Of a stretch of DNA of 64,000 nt, positions 9,406 to 17,289 are shown piece by piece. The first letter of the stretch is position 1; each line of letters starts with the position of its first letter. The DNA is from Sulfobacillus thermosulfidooxidans (lineage in GTDB: Bacteria; Bacillota; Sulfobacillia; Sulfobacillales; Sulfobacillaceae). The notes beneath the pieces were generated by a model. It was not told where the DNA came from, searched no databases, and saw only the letters and a list, made by a program, of their open reading frames with translations. The DNA is taken from contig NZ_LGRO01000001.1 of the NCBI RefSeq assembly GCF_001280565.1, forward strand, positions 2,790,001-2,854,000. The letters run 5' to 3'. A program made the translations under genes and the position numbers.

Positions 9406-10535
9406 GGGTCCTCAAAACACCAACTGCTGTTTGGATTACCTATATAGCCTTTAGCCTGGTCGAATTGTGGCTTGCCATCCATTTTCGAGAAAATGATGTA
9501 GGCGAATACCACCGTTACGCCCTTCTCGCTTTAACGCCACCGCTGTTGCACCATTGGCCCAAAGAGTACCCCGCGATGTCGCAATTTATTTTTTTGTTGC
9601 CCTTGCTTCTGCCGTTTTCCTACCGATTCAGTTTTGCGCTTCTGACATTGGTGGCGCTCGCTCTACTACTTAGTAAGGGCATGAAACGTTATGGCACACA
9701 ATGGGGTATTAGAGTATTAGGGTATCTAAGCTTGGGTACAATTGGCCTCTTTTCCGAACGCTATGATATTTTTGCGGCGCTTTTTGGATTTTTGGCTATT
9801 GACCAAGCCTTACAAAAACACTGGTCTTGGGCCTGGACGTTTTCGGTTATTGGATTTTTGTTGAAATTGTTTCCTGCGGTTTTTTGGCCGGTATTTCTTA
9901 TCGCGGAATGGCGAGAGACTCGCCGCATTCGGTGGGACAGGTTGGTTTTAAGCCTGTTAGCTGGTCTTGCTATGGTCGGCTTTCAAGCCTTGTTAGCTTC
10001 CCATCAAGCTTTTACCTCTTACCGGTACTTGTTAAATCGTCCTGTGGAAATTGGCTCGTTAGCAGCGAGTTTAACCGCTTTGTTATCGCACCCGCATCTG
10101 TTTTATGCCTTTGGTTCGGTCGATGTGAAAGCGCACGGTTTAGCGCATATCATAGGAGACACTCTAACCGTTGTTGGTATTATCAGCTGGTTAGCGGTGT
10201 TTTGGGCTCAGTGGCGGGGATCATTGGATATGGTAGAGGCAGCTATTTTAACATTGGGTATCTTGTTACTCACGACCAAGGTGTTTTCCGCCCAGTACCT
10301 CATTTGGTTAGCGCCCATAATAGCGCTGAAACCAGGGAATCTATCCTTTGTCTTAGCTTATCTTCTCACCTCATTGGGCTATCCGGTAGGCTACGCGATC
10401 CCGGGATTGTTTCCTTGGGTCATTTATATTTTTGCGGCACGCAATTTATTGCTGACATCAGGATTTGTTCTATTTGTCTGGAGACAAATACATTTTGTTT
10501 CATCAACTATGCTTAAGCAAAGTCTTACCCGATAA
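9402..10535 (+). CDS. Polytopic membrane protein, GT87/DUF2029 mannosyltransferase-like
   Basis: The 377-residue protein has roughly nine to ten hydrophobic helices. The N-terminal region carries a loop with acidic residues (FRENDVGEYHRYA) and an ERYDIFAALFGF motif. Layout and sequence resemble GT-C fold, GT87-like polyprenol-phosphate-dependent mannosyltransferases, which act outside the membrane; assignment to that fold is by pattern and not certain. It overlaps dcd by four bases (ATGA) and is the last gene of that operon. Confidence 0.65.
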   Translation: MRVLKTPTAVWITYIAFSLVELWLAIHFRENDVGEYHRYALLALTPPLLHHWPKEYPAMSQFIFLLPLLLPFSYRFSFALLTLVALALLLSKGMKRYGTQWGIRVLGYLSLGTIGLFSERYDIFAALFGFLAIDQALQKHWSWAWTFSVIGFLLKLFPAVFWPVFLIAEWRETRRIRWDRLVLSLLAGLAMVGFQALLASHQAFTSYRYLLNRPVEIGSLAASLTALLSHPHLFYAFGSVDVKAHGLAHIIGDTLTVVGIISWLAVFWAQWRGSLDMVEAAILTLGILLLTTKVFSAQYLIWLAPIIALKPGNLSFVLAYLLTSLGYPVGYAIPGLFPWVIYIFAARNLLLTSGFVLFVWRQIHFVSSTMLKQSLTR

Positions 10536-10553
10536 CGTAGAGAAAAGTTCTGA

Positions 10554-10766
10554 TTATGGTATGGGCAGATTTTCTACAGGAACATTTTGGACAGGAATGC
10601 TAAATGAATAATAAGAAGGAATAATGCCAAGTGTCGAGGCAATGACGTGATAGTGGCATAGTGGGTTGTGATGGGCCTGTGACCCATGTCCAGCGAAACA
10701 AATCTCCATCACCACACATTCTTGTTGACAACGCCATAACTCCAATGCGTGAAATGGTTTGTGCAT
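10554..10766 (-). CDS. Possible small His/Cys-containing protein
   Basis: An open frame of 70 codons lies 54 bases after the DoxX-like gene on the same strand. The reading frame is in fact open further upstream to 10812, without an ATG, and the product contains several His and Cys residues (CQQECVVMEIC, AHHNPLCHYH) followed by a Pro-rich tail. No ribosome binding site is evident at either possible start. It may be a real small protein or a remnant; I do not recognise it. Confidence 0.25.
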   Translation of the reverse strand: MHKPFHALELWRCQQECVVMEICFAGHGSQAHHNPLCHYHVIASTLGIIPSYYSFSIPVQNVPVENLPIP

Positions 10767-10820
10767 TGGAGGTTTGTGAAAACCGAGCCAGGCTTCAATG
10801 TCATGGAAAGATTGTTAATT

Positions 10821-11885
10821 CTAGCCTGCGGATTTTTTGAACTGAGTATGCTGCTCGACTGCACGGTGCCATAAAGAAAGTCTCAGCAATTGTGCATAAG
10901 TGATTAAGATGACCAGGAGAATCGCTCCCGTATTGGGGTCGGTGCCCATGCCGCCTAAAACGCCAAAATCTTGCCCGAACCACCAGGTACTAAAGGTGAT
11001 CAAGAGACTTAGCCACCAGGTCAATTGTGAGCTTGGCGCAAATGTCCATAGGAAGCCGAGTAGGGAGAATGTGAGAGTAAGTGTTATATTCCACAACAAG
11101 GGGTATTGTGCCAAGGAGTGAACCCATATGTAAAGAGGTAAGGAAAAGAGATGAGGTTGGGGCATTTCCGCCATGCTAAGAATATAAGACGACAACATCC
11201 CGCGGTTCCACCAACCAGAGGAGGGAAGTGCTTGCAACAGGGCAACAAAAAACCAAAGGCCAGCCATGAACCGTTGCAGCATCTTAATGGGCCGCGGGGA
11301 ATGCCAAAATTGCTCCGGAGCCAATAAAAAGATGGCGGCGAGCACATAGAGTAATACGGAACCAGGTGCGCCTTCCAGTATGCTGCCACCCACAAAAATG
11401 CCACCCAAGGCCTCGCCGCCAACCCATACGGCAGTGCCCCAAAACACCGAGATCCACAAACCAATCCGACGATATGGACCATGTCCACCAAGTAAAATGG
11501 CGAGCCCAATGCCGATTTGTAGCCATGTCGCCAACTCATTCCACAAGACGGGATTAAACGACCACAAGGTCATGGACCATTTGATCACGATATTGAGAGG
11601 CCATGGCTGTCCGCTAATTAAAGGGGCTAATACGCCACCAAGGAAGCGCGTAATCATCGACGGCTGGGCCTGCAAAAAGCCATCTAACAGCCATAACGAG
11701 CCTAATGCACGTGCTAGCCATTCATAGGCAGGAGGAAACGTGTTTTTCTGAGGCAATGGGGAAAGGAGTTGTCGTTTTCGTGTGAGCCATATGATGGTCA
11801 CGATGATGAAAACTACGGCGGCAATGATTAAAAAAAGAGTGTAAAATGTCGCTTGCTCATGGCTCGGTGGCAGAAAAGATCCCAT
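10821..11885 (-). CDS. DoxX-like polytopic membrane protein (paralog 1)
   Basis: This is a 354-residue membrane protein with about eight helices, started at the ATG at 11885 behind GGAGGTGG. It shares a set of motifs in the same order with the protein at 14781-15707: LWLLDGFLQAQPSM, WVGGEALGGIFVG, an S/A-PGS-x-x-x-Y turn, LPSSGWW, and G-T-D-P near the C-terminus. The two are clearly paralogs, this one with an extra ~50-residue N-terminal segment containing an additional helix. The fold resembles DoxX/DoxD-type quinone-associated membrane proteins, but I cannot name a function. It is monocistronic or followed by the small frame at 10554. Confidence 0.8.
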   Translation of the reverse strand: MGSFLPPSHEQATFYTLFLIIAAVVFIIVTIIWLTRKRQLLSPLPQKNTFPPAYEWLARALGSLWLLDGFLQAQPSMITRFLGGVLAPLISGQPWPLNIVIKWSMTLWSFNPVLWNELATWLQIGIGLAILLGGHGPYRRIGLWISVFWGTAVWVGGEALGGIFVGGSILEGAPGSVLLYVLAAIFLLAPEQFWHSPRPIKMLQRFMAGLWFFVALLQALPSSGWWNRGMLSSYILSMAEMPQPHLFSLPLYIWVHSLAQYPLLWNITLTLTFSLLGFLWTFAPSSQLTWWLSLLITFSTWWFGQDFGVLGGMGTDPNTGAILLVILITYAQLLRLSLWHRAVEQHTQFKKSAG

Positions 11886-11912
11886 CTTGGACCCACCTCC
11901 GCGATTAGGCAT

Positions 11913-12105
11913 GATTTAGATTCCCATTACCAAAAATCTATGATGACATGAAAAAGTTCGCGTAGTACTATATTTCACAGGTTAATTCAATGTTTATGGC
12001 CACGGTAGCATACTTATCATCTTAAGGACATGGTGAATTATCACTAGTAATGTTGATGACAATAGTTAAAGAATTAAAACAATAAAAAGTTGTGCAGGTA
12101 AAATA
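11913..12105. other. Intergenic, AT-rich, no gene seen
   Basis: The stretch upstream of the DoxX-like gene holds no open frame with a credible start. It is AT-rich and presumably contains that gene's promoter; I could not choose a convincing -35/-10 pair. Confidence 0.5.
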
Positions 12106-12130
12106 ACCGTTCCGAAATATCCGGAACGGT
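12106..12130 (-). terminator. Rho-independent terminator
   Basis: A 9-bp perfect inverted repeat (ACCGTTCCG at 12106-12114, CGGAACGGT at 12122-12130) with a 7-base loop lies just after the stop of the thiamine-binding protein gene. On the minus strand it is followed by a T-rich run (TTATTTTA), fitting termination of that gene. Confidence 0.8.
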
Positions 12131-12150
12131 AAGAGAAGGCTTAAGCGCTA

Positions 12151-12456
12151 TTACGCCTCCAAATTATTGATAACACTGTCAACCATATCTTCCATGTGCT
12201 CCTCACGATCTTGGCGTTCATCAATGGTGATGGTTGTGACCACACGTTCACAGCCGAGATCAAAAGGTGCATCATGCATAGCTCGGGCTACGGACATTAT
12301 TGACGGTAGAGGACCTTCCAAAATGGTTGAAGTCGGCGTTAAGACCGCTTCAACATCTTCATTATTTTCAGCGATACGAAAGCATTGGCGAATATAAGAA
12401 GAGACACTGGCATCATCGGTCCCGACCGGCCAAACCTTTATTTCCGCAATAGCCAT
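12151..12456 (-). CDS. MTH1187-family thiamine-binding protein (YqgV-like)
   Basis: The 101-residue protein belongs to the small MTH1187/DUF77 family whose ferredoxin-like fold binds thiamine or hydroxymethylpyrimidine. The motif AIAEIKVWPVGTDDASVSSYI at the N-terminus and the TPTSTILEGPL segment are the family hallmarks. The ATG at 12456 follows AAGGAGG with nine bases; an ATG eight codons earlier has no such site. It is monocistronic, with its own terminator. No TPP riboswitch is visible upstream. Confidence 0.88.
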   Translation of the reverse strand: MAIAEIKVWPVGTDDASVSSYIRQCFRIAENNEDVEAVLTPTSTILEGPLPSIMSVARAMHDAPFDLGCERVVTTITIDERQDREEHMEDMVDSVINNLEA

Positions 12457-12691
12457 AGGACAATACCTCCTTAATATCACGTTTTTGTTGGTGATTTCTG
12501 CTGTTCTGGTCTGTTTTGTTATCCAGGAGCAGATTCACGATAGGGACAAGAGATCAGAAATTACCTTGCCCTGATCAAAGGTTTTCAACGCAGGGAAATG
12601 TTGGTGCCTAGGGATTTAGGTATGGTAGTTATTGACCCTGATCATACTACCTATAACAAGGACAATAAGCCCAGAACAAGGAGGGACCAAG

Positions 12692-13045
12692 ATGGAACAA
12701 GATAAGTCATATCATTCAGAGCATGGGAATCAGAACCAAGGGCACCAAAATGAGGAGAAAGATCAAACTCACAAAGAATCTTCTCATCAATCCTCACAAA
12801 CTCAAGACCGATATGCTACCGAATCGGTGAATTCGCTCAATGAAGCTATTCGCAAAGAACTGGGATATTTAGATATCGTGATTGCGACACCGTTCCGTGC
12901 TGTTCGCCGCACGATGGGAGCAGGATCTTCCCCTTGGGCAAAAAGTCTCGATGAACTGACATGGGCTCTTGAGGGCATGGCCCGGGTTCCGGTAAAAATG
13001 TTGCAATCAGCTTTCGGAGAAAATTTTTCTCAAAAAGGTCGTTAA
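12692..13045 (+). CDS. Small hydrophilic protein, unknown function
   Basis: This 117-residue protein starts at the ATG at 12692 behind AAGGAGGG. Residues 1-45 are extremely rich in Gln, His, Glu and Lys and are probably disordered; residues 50-117 look helical and contain a conserved-looking core (LDIVIATPFRAVRRTMGAG, then a Trp-containing helix). A charged disordered head with a helical tail is common in stress-linked small proteins, but I do not recognise the family. It stands alone, 104 bases ahead of an MFS gene. Confidence 0.65.
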   Translation: MEQDKSYHSEHGNQNQGHQNEEKDQTHKESSHQSSQTQDRYATESVNSLNEAIRKELGYLDIVIATPFRAVRRTMGAGSSPWAKSLDELTWALEGMARVPVKMLQSAFGENFSQKGR

Positions 13046-13149
13046 CAATTTTTGAAGTGGTCTAGCCTCCGTTATCCCCGCGTAGAGGTGTAAGGACACG
13101 ACGTGGACGGTATGGATCTTACGTCTGTCTATGCCGGGGAGGGACAGAC

Positions 13150-14328
13150 ATGGGCAAAAAATTGGGAATGACCCATGACCTGTGGTGGTTAACTCTCTCC
13201 ATGGGGTTGTGGGGATTAGGCTTTGGATTATATGGGATTCTATGGCCATTATATATCGAGAAATTGGGAGGCAATGCCGTTTCGGTTGGCATCATGTCGA
13301 CAATAGCCGGGATTGCCACGGCGCTCGTCGTGTTTCCAGGCGGATATTTGGCCGACCGCATCGATCGCCGGACAATTGTTTTGTGGGGTTGGATTTTGGG
13401 GGTGCCCGTGCCTTTTTTATTTGCGTGGGCGCCGTCATGGCAATGGCTTATACCCGGCGTCTTATTGTATTTTGGATCGGCGTTTTCGACACCCGCTTTG
13501 CAAGCCGTGGTAGTCGAAGAAGCACAAACCGACCACCTATCCACAGCATACAATATCGTGATGAGTGTCTTTGGCGCGGGAATGGTTGTCGGACCGCCTA
13601 TTGGTGCCTATTTGGCCACGCATTGGTCATACCAGACGGTTTTTATTCTTAGCGGTTTCTTATATTTCCTTTCAACTTTGGCGATCGTACCCGTTAAGAG
13701 CCATCCGCCTCAAAAATCCTTCAAGCCCCAGCGACCCAGATGGACTCCCAAAGGGCGTCCCCGACTTTTTCAATGGATGATGTTTGCCGCGGGATTGGCG
13801 ATTGTTCAAGGCATGGCTTTTCCCTATGTGGTACCGTTTTGGAAATCAGTGAGTCATTTTTCCTTGCAGACTATTGGCTATTTAGGAAGCGTGGGCATTT
13901 TGTGCGGAACTTTAACGGGACCAATCTGGGGAAAAATCGGTGAAAAATATGGGATTACCAACACTATTGGATGGGGACTCGGGTTGGTGACTTTAGGTTG
14001 GCTCGCCATTTTATGGTCCCCCACGAGTGTGACCTGGGCCTTCATCTCCGGAATTTTTCGGGGAACTGGCGAATCCGCACGGGGTTTGCAAGGGGTGGCT
14101 GTCGGAAGGGTCGTGCGGCGTGAAGAAGCGGGAACGGCTTATGGCCTGTTTAATTTGGTGACAGAAAGTGCGGGAGCCTTGGCTCCCTTACCTGGCGGGC
14201 TTCTTTATACGCATTGGCCTTATGCACCATTAATCTTGGCCACATTCTTGACCGGATTAATTGCATGGTGGCTTGTTAATGGATTACCAGGACGTCCTTT
14301 ACCTCCACCTCCTGTGACAGAGTCTTAA
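13150..14328 (+). CDS. MFS transporter
   Basis: The 392-residue protein has twelve hydrophobic segments in the major facilitator pattern. The cytoplasmic loop 2-3 signature is present as G-G-Y-L-A-D-R-I-D-R-R (residues ~67-77), and the second half repeats the arrangement after a basic central loop (KPQRPRWTPKGRPR). Drug/H+ antiporter-like or metabolite exporter; the substrate is not evident. GGGGAGGG precedes the ATG by five bases. Confidence 0.9.
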   Translation: MGKKLGMTHDLWWLTLSMGLWGLGFGLYGILWPLYIEKLGGNAVSVGIMSTIAGIATALVVFPGGYLADRIDRRTIVLWGWILGVPVPFLFAWAPSWQWLIPGVLLYFGSAFSTPALQAVVVEEAQTDHLSTAYNIVMSVFGAGMVVGPPIGAYLATHWSYQTVFILSGFLYFLSTLAIVPVKSHPPQKSFKPQRPRWTPKGRPRLFQWMMFAAGLAIVQGMAFPYVVPFWKSVSHFSLQTIGYLGSVGILCGTLTGPIWGKIGEKYGITNTIGWGLGLVTLGWLAILWSPTSVTWAFISGIFRGTGESARGLQGVAVGRVVRREEAGTAYGLFNLVTESAGALAPLPGGLLYTHWPYAPLILATFLTGLIAWWLVNGLPGRPLPPPPVTES

Positions 14329-14403
14329 GCGTGGTACACTAGAAGAAGATACCATTTGACGCAGATCGTGAAGGCATGTGCACAAGGGAAGGAGAGATTG
14401 AAA

Positions 14404-14784
14404 ATGCTCAAACGGCTTTTGGCTCTCTTCTTAGTTGTCCCGTTAGTGGAATTATTTTTGTTATTTCTCATTGCCCATTACCTTGGCTGGGGTTGGACCA
14501 TTGGCATTACTTTGGTGTCATCGCTGTTAGGGGCGTACTTGGCCAAAATTAGCGGCAAACAGTGGTGGGAAACCGTCAAACGAGAATGGGCGTCTGAAGG
14601 TTTCCCTGTTCACCGGTTAGGAGAAGGGGCATTGCTGTTAATTTCCATGGCATTTATGATTACTCCGGGACCCCTAACCGGTATTATAGGCTTGTTATTT
14701 ATGATTCCGAAAATTCGTTTGGGCGCGGCCAGACTCATCGCCCGCTGGGTGTCCAACCGTTTCATAGAACGGCTCTGGCGTTAA
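14404..14784 (+). CDS. fxsA: FxsA-family membrane protein
   Basis: The 126-residue protein has the FxsA layout: two N-terminal helices (PLVELFLLFLIAHYLGWGWT), the G-x-Y-L-A-K/x-x-G-x-x-W turn, an amphipathic segment, and a C-terminal hydrophobic pair with TPGPLTGIIGLLFMIP. FxsA modulates F-plasmid exclusion of phage T7 in E. coli; its normal role is unclear. The ATG at 14404 has GGAGA upstream; a longer frame from 14356 lacks a site. It converges on, and overlaps by four bases, the DoxX-like paralog 2. Confidence 0.9.
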   Translation: MLKRLLALFLVVPLVELFLLFLIAHYLGWGWTIGITLVSSLLGAYLAKISGKQWWETVKREWASEGFPVHRLGEGALLLISMAFMITPGPLTGIIGLLFMIPKIRLGAARLIARWVSNRFIERLWR

Positions 14785-15707
14785 GATGCTTGTTTGGAGT
14801 GGGTAAAATTTTGCCGCATAAAAGGGAATTGCGAACCGAGTAAGGTCCAAATGAGCAGGGCAAAGGGCAAGATCATTCCGGGATCGGTCCCTGTCCCACT
14901 AAATAGCGTACCAAAAGCTTGAGGAATAGCCCAAATAAAGAATAGCCATGCACCCGTTAATATCCATGTCCACCGGGATTGCGGCCGGAACAAACTTAAG
15001 AGCGCCAATGTTAACAAGATGGCGCTGTAGATGGCATTTTCCAGCACGGGATGTAATTGACTGGTAATAACCATCGCATTTATGGCCATTTGGAGAATAG
15101 TGGGTTCATTACCGTTCATGGTGATGTCACCAAATTGGGCTGCGAGTCCCTGCGGAGTCCAAAAACCTGATGAAGGGAGCACTTCCCAAATGAAAGTGAT
15201 AAACCAAAAGATGGCTAACCCGTAACGCGCCAGATTATAAACATGTTCTTCGGTCCACCAATCCTTACGAAGTAACAATAAAATGGCGGCCATGGCATAA
15301 AAAGGAATAGACCCTGGAGATCCTTGAACAAAACTTGGCGAACCAGATACCAATCCTCCTAAACCTTCGGCAAAAATCCAGACGACTACACCCCACAATA
15401 AGGATACCCACAGTCCCAGTCTTCCTGCTCGGCTATCGGGGCCTTTGAGAATGAGAATGCCAATGAGGGCTTCGATGATAAATAATAAGACATTGGATAA
15501 CATGCCTAATGAAATCCAAAGACGGGCTCCTTCTGTCATGATGTGAAACAGCCACGGAGGTTGGGAATCTGTGGCAGCAGGAGCTAGGACGTTAGCTATG
15601 AGCAGCGCGTGAAACATATCAGGCTGGATTTTCAATAGGGCATCAAAAATCCATAGAATTCCGAGTCCATAAGTTAACGCGCGTCTGCGGTCAAATGGCA
15701 TTGTCAT
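14781..15707 (-). CDS. DoxX-like polytopic membrane protein (paralog 2)
   Basis: This 308-residue protein has about eight membrane helices and is a paralog of the protein at 10821-11885. The shared motifs are ILWIFDALLKIQPDM, WIFAEGLGGLVSG, the S/G-x-PGS-x-x-x-Y-A-M-A-A-I-L-L-L turn, LPSSGFW and GTGTDPGM. It sits 42 bases after an SCO-family gene on the same strand, so the pair is likely co-transcribed; that context suggests a link to copper delivery or a respiratory oxidase, which is inference. GGAGGATTATCT leads into the ATG. Confidence 0.8.
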   Translation of the reverse strand: MTMPFDRRRALTYGLGILWIFDALLKIQPDMFHALLIANVLAPAATDSQPPWLFHIMTEGARLWISLGMLSNVLLFIIEALIGILILKGPDSRAGRLGLWVSLLWGVVVWIFAEGLGGLVSGSPSFVQGSPGSIPFYAMAAILLLLRKDWWTEEHVYNLARYGLAIFWFITFIWEVLPSSGFWTPQGLAAQFGDITMNGNEPTILQMAINAMVITSQLHPVLENAIYSAILLTLALLSLFRPQSRWTWILTGAWLFFIWAIPQAFGTLFSGTGTDPGMILPFALLIWTLLGSQFPFMRQNFTHSKQAS

Positions 15708-15749
15708 AGATAATCCTCCTACACTCTTGAACGAATGAAATGTGAACCA

Positions 15750-16403
15750 TCATGAATGTTGGGCCAAGGCTCTAGCATATTGCACAATGAGTGCCGTGTA
15801 TGACGTGCTTAAGGACTTATCGGCCGATCCGCCGACTAACCACCGTTCATGACCGTGAGGGCCGATAAAATAGATATAGCTGGCATGGTTGACGCTTTTT
15901 TGTTTGGGTAAGCGCTGGACCCAAATATAATACTTCCGCCACAAAGCTTCTAACTCCGGTGTCGTCCCGGTTACGAAATACCAGTTTTTCATGGTGGTTA
16001 GACCATGTTCTTGATCAAATTTTTGCAAGGACTGGATGGATTCCCAATACGGATCGACGTTGAAACCCACAAATACAACATGATTTGAGAGAGAGCCTAA
16101 TTGCTGATTAGCTGCCACAATTTCTCCTGCTAACACCGGACATACTGTGGTGCAGGTGGGATCCATCGGAGTAAGGACCACAACTTTTCCGCGAAATTGG
16201 CTTAAACGAATTATTTGTCCGTTTTGATCGGGCAGCGCGAAATTGGGAGCTATTTTTCCTTGTAATGGCGTTAAGATCCCCGCGTTAGCCGCTTTTTTAG
16301 CCTTCTGCGAGGGTTTTAGCGACGTGAGTTGTACATTGGCGTGTGTGGCAGGACGAGGGGGTGTCCTTCTCATTCCCCACCACAATCCTGCCGAGAGCGC
16401 CAA
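15750..16403 (-). CDS. SCO1/SenC-family copper chaperone
   Basis: The protein has a thioredoxin fold with the SCO metal-binding motif CxxxC (DPTCTTVCPVL, about residue 80) and the third ligand His in VNHASYIYFIGPHG about 100 residues later. SCO proteins carry copper to the CuA site of cytochrome oxidase and sit outside the membrane. The N-terminus is odd: the open frame starts at a TTG (16403) inside what looks like a signal-anchor helix, and an in-frame TAA lies only eight codons upstream, right before a coherent hydrophobic stretch. A frame error or a rare start nearby is possible. Confidence 0.85.
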   Translation of the reverse strand: MALSAGLWWGMRRTPPRPATHANVQLTSLKPSQKAKKAANAGILTPLQGKIAPNFALPDQNGQIIRLSQFRGKVVVLTPMDPTCTTVCPVLAGEIVAANQQLGSLSNHVVFVGFNVDPYWESIQSLQKFDQEHGLTTMKNWYFVTGTTPELEALWRKYYIWVQRLPKQKSVNHASYIYFIGPHGHERWLVGGSADKSLSTSYTALIVQYARALAQHS

Positions 16404-16816
16404 GAGCGATCCCGCAACAGCTATCCATTACGTGAGTTTTTTATTCGCTGTGTTGTGATTCGCACCATCTGTCGGTGTTTGCATTCTCTTCACGTCCCTA
16501 AAGTCGTTGTGATGCTATCCAGGATCAACCCGGTCTTTGACCGGGTTTTCTCTCATAGCCTGCTTGACATAGATTCCGTCCACAATTCTTCTCTAAGTCT
16601 ATTGTACCCAAACCGTTTCGGTAAGGCAAAAATGAAGAAATTCTCTGAGGTAAAAAGAGGAATTTTGTCGAATTAGAGAGAAAGCAAACTTTCGGGGATG
16701 TTCTAGGATATTGCAGACACAGAGAAAACAAACAATCCCAAGATTTTTAGGAAGAACAACGCATTTTAAGATATCTTGATGTTCTTCTCGCAAGGGAATC
16801 GGAAGGAGGGATGATG
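16404..16816. other. Divergent intergenic region ahead of the flagellar block
   Basis: About 400 bases separate the SCO gene from the first flagellar gene. Apart from the hairpin at 16527-16547 I see no gene; short frames on both strands have no ribosome binding site. AT-rich sequence from 16590 to 16780 probably holds the flagellar promoter, but I could not identify a sigma-D (TAAA-N15-GCCGATAT) box with confidence. Confidence 0.4.
16527..16553 (+). terminator. Strong hairpin with short U-tract, possible attenuator
   Basis: AACCCGGTC (16527-16535) pairs perfectly with GACCGGGTT (16539-16547) around a TTT loop, followed by TTCTCTC. The T-rich side is on the plus strand, yet no plus-strand gene ends nearby. 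It may terminate a leader or small RNA ahead of the flagellar operon. Confidence 0.5.
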
Positions 16817-17275
16817 ATGAGTGATGAACCCTTATCACAAGAAGAAATTGACAAGTTGCTTCAGGCTGTCTTGTCTAAGGAAAATGAAAAATCGCCGGAA
16901 ACAGAAGAGAAGGAATCCGTGCCGGAAGAGCACCTTGCCACGGAACCAACAGTTCCTGAAACACCTGTGGCACCTACTCCTGCTCAAGGAACGCATGACA
17001 GCTTCGATACAGTAAAGGTGCCTGCCCAAATTCTTGAGAAATGGGCACCACTGGGTTCACTGCAATTACGATTTACGGCCGAAATTGGGACAGCCCCATT
17101 AAAGGTTGGGGATATTATGCAGATTGGCATTGGTTCCCGGGTACCGCTTAAGACACGGTGGATGGAGCCTTTAGTGTTAAAACTGAATGGCAAAACGGTC
17201 GGGTATGGACGGGTTGTTCTGGTTGGCAATAAGTTTGGCGTTCAGGTGACGAAGTGGGGACGCCTGACTCACTAA
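16817..17275 (+). CDS. FliN/FliY-like C-ring protein with CheY-binding-type N-terminus
   Basis: The 152-residue protein begins MSDEPLSQEEIDKLL, matching the CheY-P-binding peptide at the N-terminus of FliM and FliY (LSQ-x-EID-x-LL). A ~55-residue acidic, Pro-rich linker follows, then a C-terminal SpoA/FliN domain (about residues 70-150, with GDIMQIG, G-x-x-V-G-x-G-R-V-V-L-V and FGVQVTKW). It lacks the CheC-type phosphatase domain of Bacillus FliY. ATG 16817 is preferred over 16811 and 16814 by spacing from GGAGG. It is the first gene of the flagellar block and likely a switch-complex component. Confidence 0.82.
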   Translation: MSDEPLSQEEIDKLLQAVLSKENEKSPETEEKESVPEEHLATEPTVPETPVAPTPAQGTHDSFDTVKVPAQILEKWAPLGSLQLRFTAEIGTAPLKVGDIMQIGIGSRVPLKTRWMEPLVLKLNGKTVGYGRVVLVGNKFGVQVTKWGRLTH

Positions 17276-17289
17276 AAGGCGGAGATTTG

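Noticed and set aside
9827-10516. 229-codon frame inside the GT87-like gene
   Set aside because: It is an out-of-frame shadow with no ribosome binding site, while the other frame has clear membrane-protein periodicity and overlaps dcd properly.
13119-13553. 144-codon minus-strand frame over the MFS gene
   Set aside because: Antisense shadow; the plus-strand MFS frame has helices and family motifs.
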